DNA of 64,000 nt from Diplonema papillatum (lineage: Eukaryota; Euglenozoa; Diplonemea; Diplonemida; Diplonemidae), in NCBI GenBank assembly GCA_030068145.1, contig JAPJBO010000020.1, positions 62,001 to 126,000 of the forward strand, read 5' to 3'. Under the pieces are notes generated by a model. It was given only the letters and a program-made list of their open reading frames with translations. It ran no database searches and was not told the origin of the DNA. Below, piece by piece: positions 23,800-35,297 of the stretch (position 1 is its first letter; each line of letters opens with the position of its first letter). A program made the position numbers and the translations under genes.

Positions 23800-24393
23800 C
23801 GAACTGCAAACGTGTGGGGGGATCGTGGGACGCACCTAGGGCGAAGCCTTCAGTCTGCGCGTGGGCGATGTGTTTGTGCGGGTGTGTGTGCGTGTTCTTT
23901 CTCCTTCGTGTGAGACAGGCGCTTGCAGAATTCTGTGCGAGATACACGGACTTTCGCAAAAGCAAGGACAGGCAGCAAGGCAACAAGCGCACGCAAGGGT
24001 TCTGCGTAGCGGACGAACGGCAGCAGTCCGGGCTCTGCTTCATATAATGTAGTGACCAAACGCACTGCGAGGAGCATCACGGGCGTGCTATTTTATCACT
24101 TCTACCTTCTGGCGCGCGTCTCAGATACTCGCAGAAAAGCCGTTGCGTTATTAGCAGTCATTTGCATAACAATGAGTACCACCCTACAGAAGGCCGCCGA
24201 GGGTGCCGTTCTGGGAGCAGTGCGCGCGATGCTTCGTCATCAAACAAACCGCTGATACCGAGAGCATGAGGCGCAGCGCCTGGTGCAGCACAGTATTGAG
24301 AACCGGGTATGTCTGTTTACGACATTGAATGCCGTTCTTGCGGCGCTGCAAAAGCACCGAATGACAAGGACCATCTCGGGGCCGATGAGATGG
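23800..24393. other. intergenic, nothing recognised
   Basis: GTCATTTGCAT and AATGAGTACCAC at 24157-24184 match a pair at 3268-3299, the only repeat-like signal seen here. Confidence 0.35.
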
Positions 24394-26105
24394 TCAGGTT
24401 TCGTGCACCAGGCTGCAGAGGTCCGAGTACGACGACGCCGCATGCGGAAGCTTGTGCTGGTGGCTAGCAACATACCGGCCGGCTGGCCCCACGTCGAGCC
24501 AGAAGGAATGCAGTGTCCGTGACAGTACCACTGCAGTATCCCCTTTTCGCTGCTCCCAAAGAACGGGCTGCGCATGCAGGGGTGTCACAGAGGAGCCTGT
24601 TTGATGTCCAGTGTGGCCGGTATCTTCAGTCCCACTGCCAGGCGTGCTCTGAGAGTTAAACGACGCCACCTTATCGCGAACGTGCCCCAGGAATGACTCG
24701 AGGCTGTACAGGGTTTCCATGGAGCCGACGATGGTCTCCACCTCAGTCTCTTGCGGAAGAGGCTTCTCTTCTAGTCCGGCGGGGTACTTCAGCTTTGCGA
24801 ACAACTTGTTCCGCTTCTTGTTGCCTTCGGCGTCGACGTACGACCCCTCCCACAGCCAAGGCGGGATCTCCTCCGGGAGCCGGAGGAGGCACGGGTTGCG
24901 GAATTCCTCGATGAAGCTCTCTTCCGAGCTCGTTACCTCTTTGTCCGCGGTCCAACGGAAATGCTCTTCATATATCGAGCCGTTGTCCCAGCCTTGCAAC
25001 TTCCGCAGGGCGATCACGATACTCCCCGTCACGTGGCCGCCGTCCAGGCAGTGCATGTACATGGGGTGGTTCTTCGGATCCAGAATCAGCTCGAGCACTT
25101 GAGTGATGTCAGCCATCATCAACACCGTTGTTTCCTGTTTAGTTTGAGTGTACTCCGCTCGGGCACGGGGATTCTACCCTGAGAGGTTACCCAAAGCGAC
25201 GGCACTGCGTCCTTTGCTTGCATGTGCCGGGAAGGACTAACCAGATAGTGAGTGACATGGTCTTTAGATCCGAATCAGTGGCACCCAGGAATGTTCTACA
25301 GATGTGCTTTCATTCTGGATTGGTTTTGTGATTGGGGTTAGGCTTCAGGACCGAACGTCACGTACAAACTCATGATAGCAGCTCAATGTGGGAAAGCCTG
25401 AAGTGAGTGTCAGTTCTTAACAAGTACCCAGACCCGGCTTGTGTTTTACGCGGCTCTTCTGCGGCGAAAAGAACAGGTCTCTGTTTTTAGAAATATCTCG
25501 ACTAGCCCGATGGCAAGTTGGCTTGGCAGTCTTGGGCTTCATGGGCTGGCTCTGGCTGGCTGTTTCCAGAAAGTCACCACTTGACCGGCTACAGGACACT
25601 GCCTTCCAACACCATGAAAAGAGCACTGCGTACCTTAAACTTGTCGCACTGAAAGAAGTGATGGATGATGCGTTCGCTGCTGCAGAAGTCACGAAGGTCC
25701 TGTGGCGGCTCGTCTGGAAGCATGCTGATAATTGTACGAAGCTTCAACCTGCGGTTGGTGGTGATCTCGAATTAGAAGACGCAGCCGCCTGATTCTTATG
25801 GGTAGACGAGCTTTGGACAGAAGAGTGGGGCATATGCGTTCTAGGCAGTTGAAAGAAACGAGCTCTTTCGCGCTTCGCTTTCTCTCACGAAAGCGCCGGG
25901 GTCGATTCGTTGAATTCCACCATCATGAGTACGAGCTTACGATGGTAGCCAGCTTGGCGATACGCGAAAAAACAAAAACGACCACAGCGACAGCTCAGCC
26001 GGTCTCGTGGCAGGCATACCTCTTCATGAACCGATAGTTAAAGAGGACGGGATGTCCGCCTCGGTAAACACCCGCTTCGACCAGAGCGAAGCGCAACGGC
26101 GGGAT
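24394..26105 (-). CDS. PFA-DSP/Siw14-type pseudophosphatase
   Basis: Exons 26105-26020, 25748-25634 and 25134-24394 join in phases 2 and 0. The joined product follows the plant/fungal atypical dual-specificity phosphatase family: PPLRFALVEAGVYRGGHP, LKLRTIISMLPDEPPQD, then DPKNHPMYMHCLDGGHVTG, IVIALRKLQGWDNGSIYEE and FIEEF. The P-loop reads HCLDGGHVTG, so the CX5R arginine is replaced by valine while the Cys remains. Catalysis should be lost, as in yeast Oca-type members of the family, which act in complexes; inositol-pyrophosphate binding is a possible role. A 140-residue tail is not conserved. The exon starting at 26105 opens after a CCCACAG acceptor with no ATG, so the first exon is still missing. 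Confidence 0.75.
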
Positions 26106-26363
26106 CTGTGGGGTGGGCAGGCTTTCGGACGATCTCGGGATCCAAGAGGAAACGGTTGGGGGTTCTTCGTGTGTCCGGAGAAATTCAGTCACAGTCGCAA
26201 TTGAAACTTTTTCCCCCGCCAGCTACCCAGGGTTCCCGGTTTTGAAGACTGGCCTTCGTCCCTGAGAAAATCGGGTCCCCGGCCAGAAGCCGGTAGGCCG
26301 GGCTGCTAGGGATCCCTGCAGTGTTATCGATGGCACCACACTGAACGCAATACCGTAAACGGA

Positions 26364-26446
26364 AATAAGTTGGACCGGACAAAATAGTCCAACTCACCTA
26401 TTTTGGGCTCTCGGGTCCAACTTTTGTCCGGTCCAACTTTTTTCGG
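26364..26446. repeat. short outlier of the 50-bp satellite
   Basis: Two to three partial units (GTTGGACCGGACAAAA and its inverse TTTTGTCCGGTCCAAC) face each other across about 35 bp, so the outlier is inverted. It lies just upstream of the pseudophosphatase exons, in their likely first intron or 5' flank. Confidence 0.8.
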
Positions 26447-26722
26447 GGGGGTCCTGTGTACTTGGTGAAATTTTGCGGCTGGCCACTGAGCAGCACTCGC
26501 TTCATCTCCGTAGTTTGGAAGTCGCGCATAAGCCCGCCGCCAGGAGCACTGCGCGGCGCTGCGTAACCCGCTGTGTCGCATCCAGCAACTCGCAAACGAA
26601 GCACCCTGGCCGTGGTCCAGCCATTGGTAGCCATGGCCCTTTGGTAGGTAATCACAAGCTCTTCCTTGCGTGGAAGGATGTTTGATCGTCTGACCATTGC
26701 CTGATTGCACCGTTCAAGCCGT

Positions 26723-26911
26723 TTAGTTCGCGATATTTTCCCTTCTTGCCGCATCCTTCGCCGTGTTCTTGTTGCGCACTTCTGCTTGGATCGCCGCCTG
26801 CTTCTTTGCCACCGCACCGTTTCCCGCCGCAAGTGCTGCGCATCTCCCGCGCTTGACTACCCATTTGTCAAGGTACATTTTTTTACCTGATGCCCCTCGG
26901 CCCAACCCCGC
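26723..26911 (-). CDS. small basic protein, candidate 3' exon
   Basis: From an acceptor CCACTTAG this exon reads 62 codons to a stop at 26723: GASGKKMYLDKWVVKRGRC, then AVAKKQAAIQAEVRNKN and DAARRENIAN. It is Lys/Arg/Ala-rich and probably helical; no family was recognised. Its phase (0) fits the donor of the ATG-containing exon at 40761-40645, giving a 101-residue protein. If so, the 13.7-kb intron between them contains the whole satellite and transposon block. Alternatively it starts at its own Met (26878). Confidence 0.4.
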   Translation of the reverse strand, partial: AGLGRGASGKKMYLDKWVVKRGRCAALAAGNGAVAKKQAAIQAEVRNKNTAKDAARRENIAN

Positions 26912-27744
26912 CTAAGTGGAACTGTGACTGGGCGGAAATATATTGGACCGGACAAAATGGTCCAACTGTTTTGGTCGTCGCGCGGTCCAACTTTTGTCCG
27001 GTCCAACATACAATTCCGGTCCAACTTTTGTCCGGTCCAACATACAATTCCGGTCCAACTTTTGTCCGGTCCAACTTTTGTCCGGTCCAACATACAATTC
27101 CGGTCCAACTTTTGTCCGGTCCAACTTTTGTCCGGTCCAACTTTTGTCCGGTCCAACATACAATTCCGGTCCAACTTTTGTCCGGTCCAACATATGGTAC
27201 GATGCCAAAACCACCCCCCCCCCCTTTGCACTAATAAATTTTTTTTTGATGTCACCCCATACTGGCCCCGAAACCCCACTTGTGTGGCCCAAAACGGTTC
27301 CCAAACGGTTTTTGGCGGGCTGAGTCGAGGTAAAGGGGTCTCTGAAGGCCCACGAATAGGCCCAGGTGGGCCCAGGTGGGCCCAGGAGCGGGCACTCAGT
27401 GCGAGGGGGGTGCTTCCAAAATGGGGTCATTTTCAAAGCCTCGCCACTTCTCAAGCTAGTCAAACACCTTCCGGCCTCCAGCGGGAAACCCAGACTACAC
27501 AACGACAAGATCGGCTGTGTTCCGCTGTAGATAGCCACCAGCGGGTCCTCTTGAAGCCGAAGAGTGTTCTCAGGGGTCTCAGATAGCCCTACTTGGCCAC
27601 CCCGCCTGCAGCGCCTGCGGTGGGCAGGCACACCTTGTAAATAGAGTGGGTGCAGCAGGTGCACCCTGCCTAGAATCCGGCTTTACCAGCAATACGAATT
27701 AAGGATACAGGTTGACCCAGGAAAACGGAAACTAAGAGAGGGAA

Positions 27745-27996
27745 ATGTCAAAGATCACGGGTCTGGAGTTCGTGGAGTCATCGGTGAGAGCAATGCAGAA
27801 GTTGTCGCCGTTTCATGAGGAAACGAGACGTGGTCAGTCCATGCAGAGACGACTCGTAGCCAGCAGGACCTTTTGCGAAAAGGTCTCTGGTGAGGACCTG
27901 ATCGGTTTCTTTCTCGCCCTAATGACAGAGGAGGAGAACGTTGACATCTGGAAGCGCCTTTCTGGTAGGCTTTCAGAAGCCTTCAAACAGCCTTGA
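27745..27996 (+). CDS. 83-residue ORF inside element Z
   Basis: ATG 27745 to stop 27996. The sequence (ITGLEFVESSVRAMQKLSPF, SGEDLIGFFLALMTEEENVD, IWKRLSGRLSEAFKQP) is soluble and probably all-helical. It is the only ORF of note between the TIR arms. It is far too short for a transposase, so Z is non-autonomous or carries a captured gene. No family was recognised. Confidence 0.45.
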   Translation: MSKITGLEFVESSVRAMQKLSPFHEETRRGQSMQRRLVASRTFCEKVSGEDLIGFFLALMTEEENVDIWKRLSGRLSEAFKQP

Positions 27997-28669
27997 CGAC
28001 GAGGCGAGCCGCATCGTGAGCGGTTTGGACTGGGCACGTGCCCGGTACAGGGCTGTTGGAATGGTCGTGGGTGACAATCTCTGAAAGAACCGGGGAAAGG
28101 CTGCCGAGATTGGCGTTGGCGGGGGGGCCCACAGTCCTCATCTTGGTTCTTTTGCATTTTTCCACCTTATATTCTGCGTTTTCCTTGTAAGCACTGTGTT
28201 CTCAAAAGCGGGTGAAGCCGGATTCTAGGCAGGGTGCACTTGCATACCACACATTCTAAGCGTGTGCCTGCCCACTGCTGGCGCTGCACACATGGGGCTA
28301 ACTGTGACCCCCGAGAGCATTCTTCGGCTTCAAGAGGACCCGTTGGTGGCTATCTACGGCTGAACACAGCCGATCTTGTCGTTTTGAAGTCTGGGTTTCC
28401 CGCTGGAGGCCAGAAAGTGTTTGACTAGCTTGAGTAGTGGCGAGGCCCGAAAATGACCCCATTTTGGGGGGCTCTCTCCCTCGCGCTGAGTGCCCGCTCC
28501 GGGGCCCACCTGGGCCCACCTGGGCCCATTCGTGGGCCTTCGGAGACCCCTTTACCTCGACTCAGCCCGTCAAAAACCGTTTGGGACCCGTTTTGGGCCA
28601 CACAGATGGGGGTTCGGGGCCAGTATGGGGTGACATCAAAAAAGATTTCATTAGTGCAAAGGGGGGGGG

Positions 28670-29329
28670 GATTGCAAGAACGTGCTTGGAATGGGTATGT
28701 GCTCAACACCGCACTGGTCCCGTCTGCGCCGTGTTTCGGTCCTTTAAGCCACGGACACATAAGGCGGACCATCATCAGCGTGGAACCTGAGTGTCTGCAG
28801 ACAGGACTGCGGTGTGAGTCTGGTTTGTCAGGCGGCTGTTCGTAGCTCGTCACAGCCAAGGACCACCCGTGCTACTAGAGCACAGGCGAATCCGTCACGG
28901 GGAGAAGGCCCCTACAACCGTGTCTGAGCAATCAGTTAAAAAACTCAGGGCACTCGCCCTGATTGTGACTGCGACTCGCTAGGCAGCACTGACTTGTCTT
29001 CTTTTTACGGTGGCAATCTGCGAAGTAAACTCCGCAGAGCACAGTGGACATGGGGTTGCCGTGTGCAGCACCAATGGTTGAAGTACCAAAAGGAAAAGAG
29101 TGCGAGGAAGTAATCCTGCGTGCTGAGGGCAGCAAGTCGCGTTACGCGAAGTACCCTACTGGAATGGGGGGATTGCAAGAACGTGCTTGGAATGGGTATG
29201 TGCTCAACACCGCACTGGTCCCGTCTGCGCCGTGTTTCGGTCCTTTAAGCCACGGACACATAAGGCGGACCATCATCAGCGTGGAACCTGAGTGTCTGCA
29301 GACAGGACTGCGGTGTGAGTCTGGTTTGT
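28670..29329. mobile_element. element W: miniature element with 159-bp direct repeats
   Basis: Two apparently identical 159-bp direct repeats (28670-28828, 29171-29329; start GATTGCAAGAACGTGC, end GAGTCTGGTTTGT) flank 342 bp. The outer flanks are AAAGGGGG-type on both sides, compatible with insertion into the poly-G of the Z arm. The layout fits a TRIM-like miniature LTR element. A diverged copy extending about 24 bp into the interior lies at 51214-51395 in Pelota intron 1. Confidence 0.6.
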
Positions 29330-31259
29330 AAAGGGGGGGGGGGGGGTTTTGGCATCGTCTCATATCCAACATACAATTCCGGTCCAACTTTTGTCCGGTC
29401 CAACTTTTGTCCGGTCCAACATACAATTCCGGTCCAACTTTTGTCCGGTCCAACTTTTGTCCGGTCCAACATACAATTCCGGTCCAACTTTTGTCCGGTC
29501 CAACTTTTGTCCGGTCCAACATACAATTCCGGTCCAACTTTTGTCCGGCCCAAATTTTGTCCGGTCCAACATACAATTCCGGTCCAACTTTTGTCCGGTC
29601 CGGTCCAACATACAATTCCGGTCCAACTTTTGTCCGGTCCAACTTTTGTCCGGTCCAACATACAATTCCGGTCCAACTTTTGTCCGGTCCAACTTTTGTC
29701 CGGTCCAACATACAATTCCGGTCCAACTTTTGTCCGGTCCAAATTTTGTCCGGTCCAACATACAATTCCGGTCCAACTTTTGTCCGGTCCGTCCGGTCCA
29801 ACATACAATTCCGGTCCAACTTTTGTCCGGTCCAACTTTTGTCCGGTCCAACATACAATTCCGGTCCAACTTTTGTCCGGTCCAACTTTTGTCCGGTCCA
29901 ACATACAATTCCGGTCCAACTTTTGTCCGGTCCAACTTTTGTCCGGTCCAACATACAATTCCGGTCCAACTTTTGTCCGGTCCAAATTTTGTCCGGTCCA
30001 ACATACAATTCCGGTCCAACTTTTGTCCGGTCCAAATTTTGTCCGGTCCAACATACAATTCCGGTCCAACTTTTGTCCGGTCCAACTTTTGTCCGGTCCA
30101 ACATACAATTCCGGTCCAACTTTTGTCCGGTCCAACTTTTGTCCGGTCCAACATACAATTCCGGTCCAACTTTTGTCCGGTCCAACTTTTGTCCGGTCCA
30201 ACATACAATTCCGGTCCAACTTTTGTCCGGCCCAAATTTTGTCCGGTCCAACATACAATTCCGGTCCAACTTTTGTCCGGTCCAACTTTTGTCCGGTCCA
30301 ACATACAATTCCGGTCCAACTTTTGTCCGGTCCAACTTTTGTCCGGTCCAACATACAATTCCGGTCCAACTTTTGTCCGGCCCAAATTTTGTCCGGTCCA
30401 ACATACAATTCCGGTCCAACTTTTGTCCGGTCCAACTTTTGTCCGGTCCAACATACAATTCCGGTCCAACTTTTGTCCGGTCCAACTTTTGTCCGGTCCA
30501 ACATACAATTCCGGTCCAACTTTTGTCCGGTCCAACTTTTGTCCGGTCCAACTTTTGTCCGGTCCAACATACAATTCCGGTCCAACTTTTGTCCGGCCCA
30601 AATTTTGTCCGGTCCAACATACAATTCCGGTCCAACTTTTGTCCGGTCCAACTTTTGTCCGGTCCAACATACAATTCCGGTCCAACTTTTGTCCGGTCCA
30701 ACTTTTGTCCGGTCCAACATACAATTCCGGTCCAACTTTTGTCCGGCCCAAATTTTGTCCGGTCCAACATACAATTCCGGTCCAACTTTTGTCCGGCCCA
30801 AATTTTGTCCGGTCCAACATACAATTCCGGTCCAACTTTTGTCCGGCCCAAATTTTGTCCGGTCCAACATACAATTCCGGTCCAACTTTTGTCCGGCCCA
30901 AATTTTGTCCGGTCCAACATACAATTCCGGTCCAACTTTTGTCCGGTCCAACTTTTGTCCGGTCCAACATACAATTCCGGTCCAACTTTTGTCCGGCCCA
31001 AATTTTGTCCGGTCCAACATACAATTCCGGTCCAACTTTTGTCCGGTCCAACTTTTGTCCGGTCCAACATACAATTCCGGTCCAACTTTTGTCCGGTCCA
31101 ACTTTTGTCCGGTCCAACATACAATTCCGGTCCAACTTTTGTCCGGCCCAAATTTTGTCCGGTCCAACATACAATTCCGGTCCAACTTTTGTCCGGTCCA
31201 ACTTTTGTCCGGTCCAACATACAATTCCGGTCCAACTTTTGTCCGGCCCAAATTTTGTC

Positions 31260-31371
31260 TTGCAGTTTACGATGGGAATAGTCGCCAGCAATGGAGGCCC
31301 AATACGCACACACTACCTACCCCAGGTACTTGTGGGTGGCCTGGGTGGGTGAAGTCTACTCAACATTCTCA
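31260..31371 (+). repeat. A1 split direct repeat
   Basis: 112 bp starting TTGCAGTTTACGATGGG, matching A2 at 35476-35587. It ends at the ATG of the first ORF. Confidence 0.9.
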
Positions 31372-31739
31372 TGTCAATGTTCTCGAAGACTACGTCGAAT
31401 GGGTTCTTGAAGTTTCGCGTACCTGCTGAAATTAAAGACCGGTTTGAGGAAGTTGTTGGTGCCGCACTCCCTAGGCGTGGTCTGCGAACGACGGAACTTG
31501 AGGCCTGGGCCCAATTATTTTTTGTTGGTCCTCCTGTTGCTGCAGGGGAGGAATTGTCTTTCGCTAGGAAGGTAATTTGCGATGTGCTCGAGTACGAGAC
31601 TGCCGACCCAGCCGTCCGCGCCATTGAGGAGTGGGAAGCCTGGAAGGTGGCGGCACTGCTGCAGGAAACTGCGCAGGTGGCACCGACTCTTCAGACGGGT
31701 GATGAAGGCCCACGGCGTGTGGAAGGAGGGCGCACCTGA
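31371..31739 (+). CDS. gag-like ORF1a of the retroelement
   Basis: 122 residues from the ATG at the end of A1: FLKFRVPAEIKDRFEEVVGA, ELEAWAQLFFVGPP, FARKVICDVLEYE. It overlaps the next ORF by 38 bases in a different frame. Either a frameshift joins them into one gag-like protein of about 350 residues, or one indel has split the gene. Confidence 0.6.
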   Translation: MSMFSKTTSNGFLKFRVPAEIKDRFEEVVGAALPRRGLRTTELEAWAQLFFVGPPVAAGEELSFARKVICDVLEYETADPAVRAIEEWEAWKVAALLQETAQVAPTLQTGDEGPRRVEGGRT

Positions 31740-32421
31740 GATGCGCGTTCCCCCCAGGGCCGATAGCAGTGTCTACGTACCTCAACCTGCAGTGGATGTA
31801 CCGCAACCTGCACTGGAGCCGTCCACGCCGTCCGTTGTCCAGGAGCCGGTGCGCGCCGAACCTGAAGTAGCTCAGCTTCGCGAGGAAGTGGTCGCGCTCC
31901 GGCAAATGGTGGAGAAGGTAGTAGGCGTTCTCGGGTCCGGGCCCAAGGCTGAGCTCGCACCACCGGCGGTGGTATCGTCTTTTGTTGCTGAGGCGACGGA
32001 GGTGACCCGCTGGAGGGAGCAGATGGACACAGATCACGTTGGTCTACTCCGGGACCTTGAGTTGGCGTACGTGGCTGGTAAGAGGCATCTTCCGGGTGGC
32101 GATCTTCTCTCTGATCTGTTTGTAAGGTTGAAATGCTGGGTCGTCACAGCTGCCTCAACCACGGGTTGGGACATGCTACCGGAGCAAGTTAAGCTCGGCA
32201 ATGACCTGTTGCTCGACCTCCGGATGCAACGGGCCTTCGTGGAGGAGGGTATTAGCCGAAAAGCTATCGTTCGCGGCCTTCAGGAGAAGAGCGAAGACCC
32301 AGTCGAGCAGGTTTTGGCCAAGCTGCGAGCGCAGCGCGAACGTGTCGGGGGACCCCCGCAGCGCCGTGCCTACAAGAAGCCGCAGGTGCAGGGAAACGCC
32401 GGGGCCGGAGGGAGGAAATGA
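31702..32421 (+). CDS. gag-like ORF1b of the retroelement
   Basis: 239 residues from ATG 31702. A Pro-rich linker (YVPQPAVDVPQPALEPS) leads to a coiled coil (EVAQLREEVVALRQMVEKVV) and a helical domain (LLRDLELAYVAGKRHLPGGD, KLGNDLLLDLRMQRAFVEEG). The basic C-terminus (RRAYKKPQVQGNAGAGGRK) could bind nucleic acid. There is no zinc knuckle. Position and layout match the gag-like first ORF of VIPER/DIRS elements. Confidence 0.65.
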   Translation: MKAHGVWKEGAPEMRVPPRADSSVYVPQPAVDVPQPALEPSTPSVVQEPVRAEPEVAQLREEVVALRQMVEKVVGVLGSGPKAELAPPAVVSSFVAEATEVTRWREQMDTDHVGLLRDLELAYVAGKRHLPGGDLLSDLFVRLKCWVVTAASTTGWDMLPEQVKLGNDLLLDLRMQRAFVEEGISRKAIVRGLQEKSEDPVEQVLAKLRAQRERVGGPPQRRAYKKPQVQGNAGAGGRK

Positions 32422-32445
32422 CTGGCTGCCCTCCGGCCACCAAAC

Positions 32446-33624
32446 GTGCCAGTAACAAAGATTCCCCCTCCTCTCGCCATACCAAGGACGTATCGACCTC
32501 TCCGATCCTCGACCAGCCCGCGGACGAACTTCCCCGTGGCTGCACGCCTTACAACCAAACCTCCTCTCGCAGCCTCCCAAACACGCGTCATGACAATGCG
32601 ATCAGCAACGCCATCTCCGCAATCCATCACGCCCTCCAATGCATCTCCGACTTCTATGCCAGTTCCATCGACAGAGATCGGGAAGGCAGTGCTCGGCATT
32701 CTGACGAGCGGCAGGTCTGGGCGCACAACCCGTACGGGGGAAGTGGGGGTGACGCGGCCGGTTGCGACCCAGCGCTTGGAGGCACTGGTTCGGGTAATGT
32801 GGGCGGAGTCCACCCTGCAGGAGCGTCGGGCCTTATGGCGCCGGTTCCAGGTGTGGGTTTCACAGCAGCGACTTCCCCTGACCCCCGATGCGGCATGCCT
32901 TTTCATTGCAGCGACTGGGGTGCAGCCGCAGGGCCTTTTGACGTATGCGAAGGCAATGTCAGCCACGTTTGGGGCCCTGGGCTTGGACAACGCGCCGCTC
33001 CGGTCTTTGGCTTCGGCGTTGCGGAACGCTGGGGCGGCGGTGCCGCTGAGGCAGGCGAAACCGATGGAGAAGGATACCCTTTTGAAATGGGCCCGACAAC
33101 AACAACCAGATGTGATGCTCGCGGCGTTGTTGGCGTGGAAGACGGCCTCCCGTTGGGCGGAGGTGGCGGCTTTGGCAGCGTCTCAGTTCCTCTTGATTTC
33201 TCCAGCGGAGATCATCGTGGACTGGATGCAGACGCCGAAGGGACGACGGGCGGACCCTTTCAAAGCATCACGGTTCACTGTCGTGAAGGGTCCGCTTACG
33301 GCGGAGATTGCGACGCTGCTCCAATCGTTAATTCCGTTCAACAACCTCACAACGATCTCGACGACAAAACTCGACGAATTGTGGGGGCGATCGAACCTGA
33401 TGCGCGGTTACACGGCGCACTCGGTGAAAAGAGGCGCGATGACACGTATTTTCCAGTTGATGGGAAGAGGGGTTCCGATACCCCCGCATTTGGTCGAACG
33501 CCTTGCAAAACACAAGGAGCAGGGCGGCCCGGGAGCACTGTCAGGCGTGACGGTGCGATACGGCGCAGACCCCGTTGCGATGGCCCGGGCGCTAGAGACG
33601 GGGAAGGTGACGATTTATCTTTGA
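32446..33624 (+). CDS. tyrosine recombinase of the retroelement
   Basis: 392 residues. The N-terminal 90 residues are Ser/Thr/Pro-rich; a SAM-like helical domain follows (RRFQVWVSQQRLPLTPDAA, LLTYAKAMSATFGALGL). The catalytic domain has the first Arg in AWKTASRWAEVAAL, the H-x-x-R box in YTAHSVKRGAMT, a His in LAKHKEQGG and the nucleophilic Tyr in GVTVRYGADP near the C-terminus. The HS-x-KRGA form is typical of DIRS-group recombinases. It replaces a DDE integrase and should integrate a circular DNA copy. Confidence 0.85.
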   Translation: MPVTKIPPPLAIPRTYRPLRSSTSPRTNFPVAARLTTKPPLAASQTRVMTMRSATPSPQSITPSNASPTSMPVPSTEIGKAVLGILTSGRSGRTTRTGEVGVTRPVATQRLEALVRVMWAESTLQERRALWRRFQVWVSQQRLPLTPDAACLFIAATGVQPQGLLTYAKAMSATFGALGLDNAPLRSLASALRNAGAAVPLRQAKPMEKDTLLKWARQQQPDVMLAALLAWKTASRWAEVAALAASQFLLISPAEIIVDWMQTPKGRRADPFKASRFTVVKGPLTAEIATLLQSLIPFNNLTTISTTKLDELWGRSNLMRGYTAHSVKRGAMTRIFQLMGRGVPIPPHLVERLAKHKEQGGPGALSGVTVRYGADPVAMARALETGKVTIYL

Positions 33625-33758
33625 ACCACTTCCTGCGCTCAGATCTGTTCGCGAAGCTTGCCGGAAGGCATACGATTACTCGACGCGGGCGTTCGACGCG
33701 CCTTCCGCGGACAGAGAAAGAGCACGCGGCGCCATTGCATGTCACGTCAGTGAAGACG

Positions 33759-35297
33759 ATGGATGTCGACGGTTTGCGAAGCAGGATGCGACCTGAAGTG
33801 CGAGAGAGGTTCGACGAGACGTGGCTGACCGCGTTCCGACCGGATCTCGGTAACGTGTTGCCATCAGTGGGTGCGCCGTCGCGGCTGCAGCCTGCGCATG
33901 CTCGTCAGCTTTCCGAACACGGTGTGGCGCGTCCTGTTTCTGGTCCGGGTTTGCTAATGAACGTGCCGTTCACCGTGATAGAGGAGAAGGACGGAGGATT
34001 GCGGCAGAGGTTCATCCTGTGGACCAGGGACGCAAACGACGCGGCCAATAGCACGGGCTACGAGGCGTCATTATCTCTGGAACATGTGTCGCGGTATCTG
34101 GAAGCCGTCCACCAGGAATGTGGCTCCACCCGCGATTTTAGAACCGGGTTCTATGCTGTGAGCATCCCGCCAGAGGCGCGCAAACTATTCCGTTTTTGCG
34201 ATGCAGATGGTTCGTGGTGGGAGCTAACGCGCTTGCCGATGGGTCACTGCTGCGCACCAGAGCTCATGCATACTCTGGCTGCGGTGTCGGCAGGCCATCC
34301 GGACTTTGTTCGATCAGAGTTTGCTGAGACGAAGGTGGTCGTTGATGTGTGGATAGACAATATCCGCTACACGGGCCCGAAGGCTGAGGTTCGGAGAGCG
34401 ACGCACCGCCTCGACCGCACGGCCGAGGAGTATTGCCTCACGTGGAAGGAAGCCGATTCCACAACAGCGGTTGCACGGTATGATTTCATCGGGGTTCGGT
34501 GGAATCACTCTACTCGAGAAGTTGCCGTTAGCCAAAAGCTCAAGAAAAAGCTTCTGAAAACACGATACGCGATGGGACTGGGATCTCTCTCGGCTGGCGA
34601 GCTGGAGACACTAGGCGGTCGCCTCCTCCACGCTTCGGCTGTTGCAGGGGTTTTCCCCGGTTCTTTTTGGTTTGCCCTAAAGTTTTTGCGAAGAGTGACG
34701 AATGCGCTTAATCGTGCGATGAAACTGCCGTCTGACATTGTTGCTCTATCCCCAAGTGTTTGTGCATCTTTGCAATCCTGGATTGATGCGGTCATGAAGC
34801 CGCGAGTAGTTCTGTCGTCTCGGGGCCCTCCTGCGATAACGGCGTTTGTTGACGCCAGTAAAAAGGGTTGGGGTGGCGTCCTTGTCGACTCCCGCACGGC
34901 TGAGGTTTCGATTCTGGGCGCAGCTTGGCTGCCCGAAGAGACCAGACTGCACATCAACGAGCTTGAAGCTCTTGCGTTCGAGCGCGTGATTGCAGCTCTG
35001 CCAACCTCTGTGGCGGGAGGCAGAGTCGATATCGTAGTTGACAACACCACCGTTAAGGGGGTGGCCCGGAAAGGTGCCTGTGTCAAAAGTAAGGTACTGA
35101 ACTGTGCGGTCACGAACGGCCTTGTTCGATTGAATCATTTGAAATGTGCGATATCCGTCCGGTGGGTACGTAGCGCCGGAAATCCGGCTGACTTACCGTC
35201 GAGAGTACCCCTGACGGCCTTCACCTCGGGGTCCCTTCGTTTGGTCACACAAGCGGTAAGGGACTTCTTCACTGGCGGAGTGGCGGATGGAAGGTGA
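33759..35297 (+). CDS. reverse transcriptase/RNase H of the retroelement
   Basis: 512 residues from ATG 33759; the frame is open far upstream under the recombinase ORF, so the true start or a frameshift fusion is uncertain. RT motifs: DFRTGFYAVSIPPEARKLFRF (motif A Asp), LTRLPMGHCCAPELMHTL (motif B), and VVVDVWIDNIRYTG where the usual YxDD box is WIDN, so the second Asp is Asn. RNase H: TAFVDASKKGWGGVL, HINELEALAFERV, DIVVDNTTVKGV and WVRSAGNPADLPSR, keeping the D-E-D-D carboxylates. The frame is undamaged. Confidence 0.85.
   Translation: MDVDGLRSRMRPEVRERFDETWLTAFRPDLGNVLPSVGAPSRLQPAHARQLSEHGVARPVSGPGLLMNVPFTVIEEKDGGLRQRFILWTRDANDAANSTGYEASLSLEHVSRYLEAVHQECGSTRDFRTGFYAVSIPPEARKLFRFCDADGSWWELTRLPMGHCCAPELMHTLAAVSAGHPDFVRSEFAETKVVVDVWIDNIRYTGPKAEVRRATHRLDRTAEEYCLTWKEADSTTAVARYDFIGVRWNHSTREVAVSQKLKKKLLKTRYAMGLGSLSAGELETLGGRLLHASAVAGVFPGSFWFALKFLRRVTNALNRAMKLPSDIVALSPSVCASLQSWIDAVMKPRVVLSSRGPPAITAFVDASKKGWGGVLVDSRTAEVSILGAAWLPEETRLHINELEALAFERVIAALPTSVAGGRVDIVVDNTTVKGVARKGACVKSKVLNCAVTNGLVRLNHLKCAISVRWVRSAGNPADLPSRVPLTAFTSGSLRLVTQAVRDFFTGGVADGR

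Larger units (their letters stand above)
27195..29365. mobile_element. element Z: long-TIR element in the satellite
   Basis: The left arm 27195-27685 and the right arm 28211-28669 plus 29330-29365 are inverted copies of about 475 bp (outer end ACGATGCCAAAACC; inner end GCCTAGAATCCGGC). The right arm is split by element W. CCAACATA flanks both ends (27187-27194 and 29366-29373), compatible with an 8-bp target duplication as in hAT elements, though every satellite unit also contains CCAACATA. The centre encodes one 83-residue ORF. Confidence 0.75.
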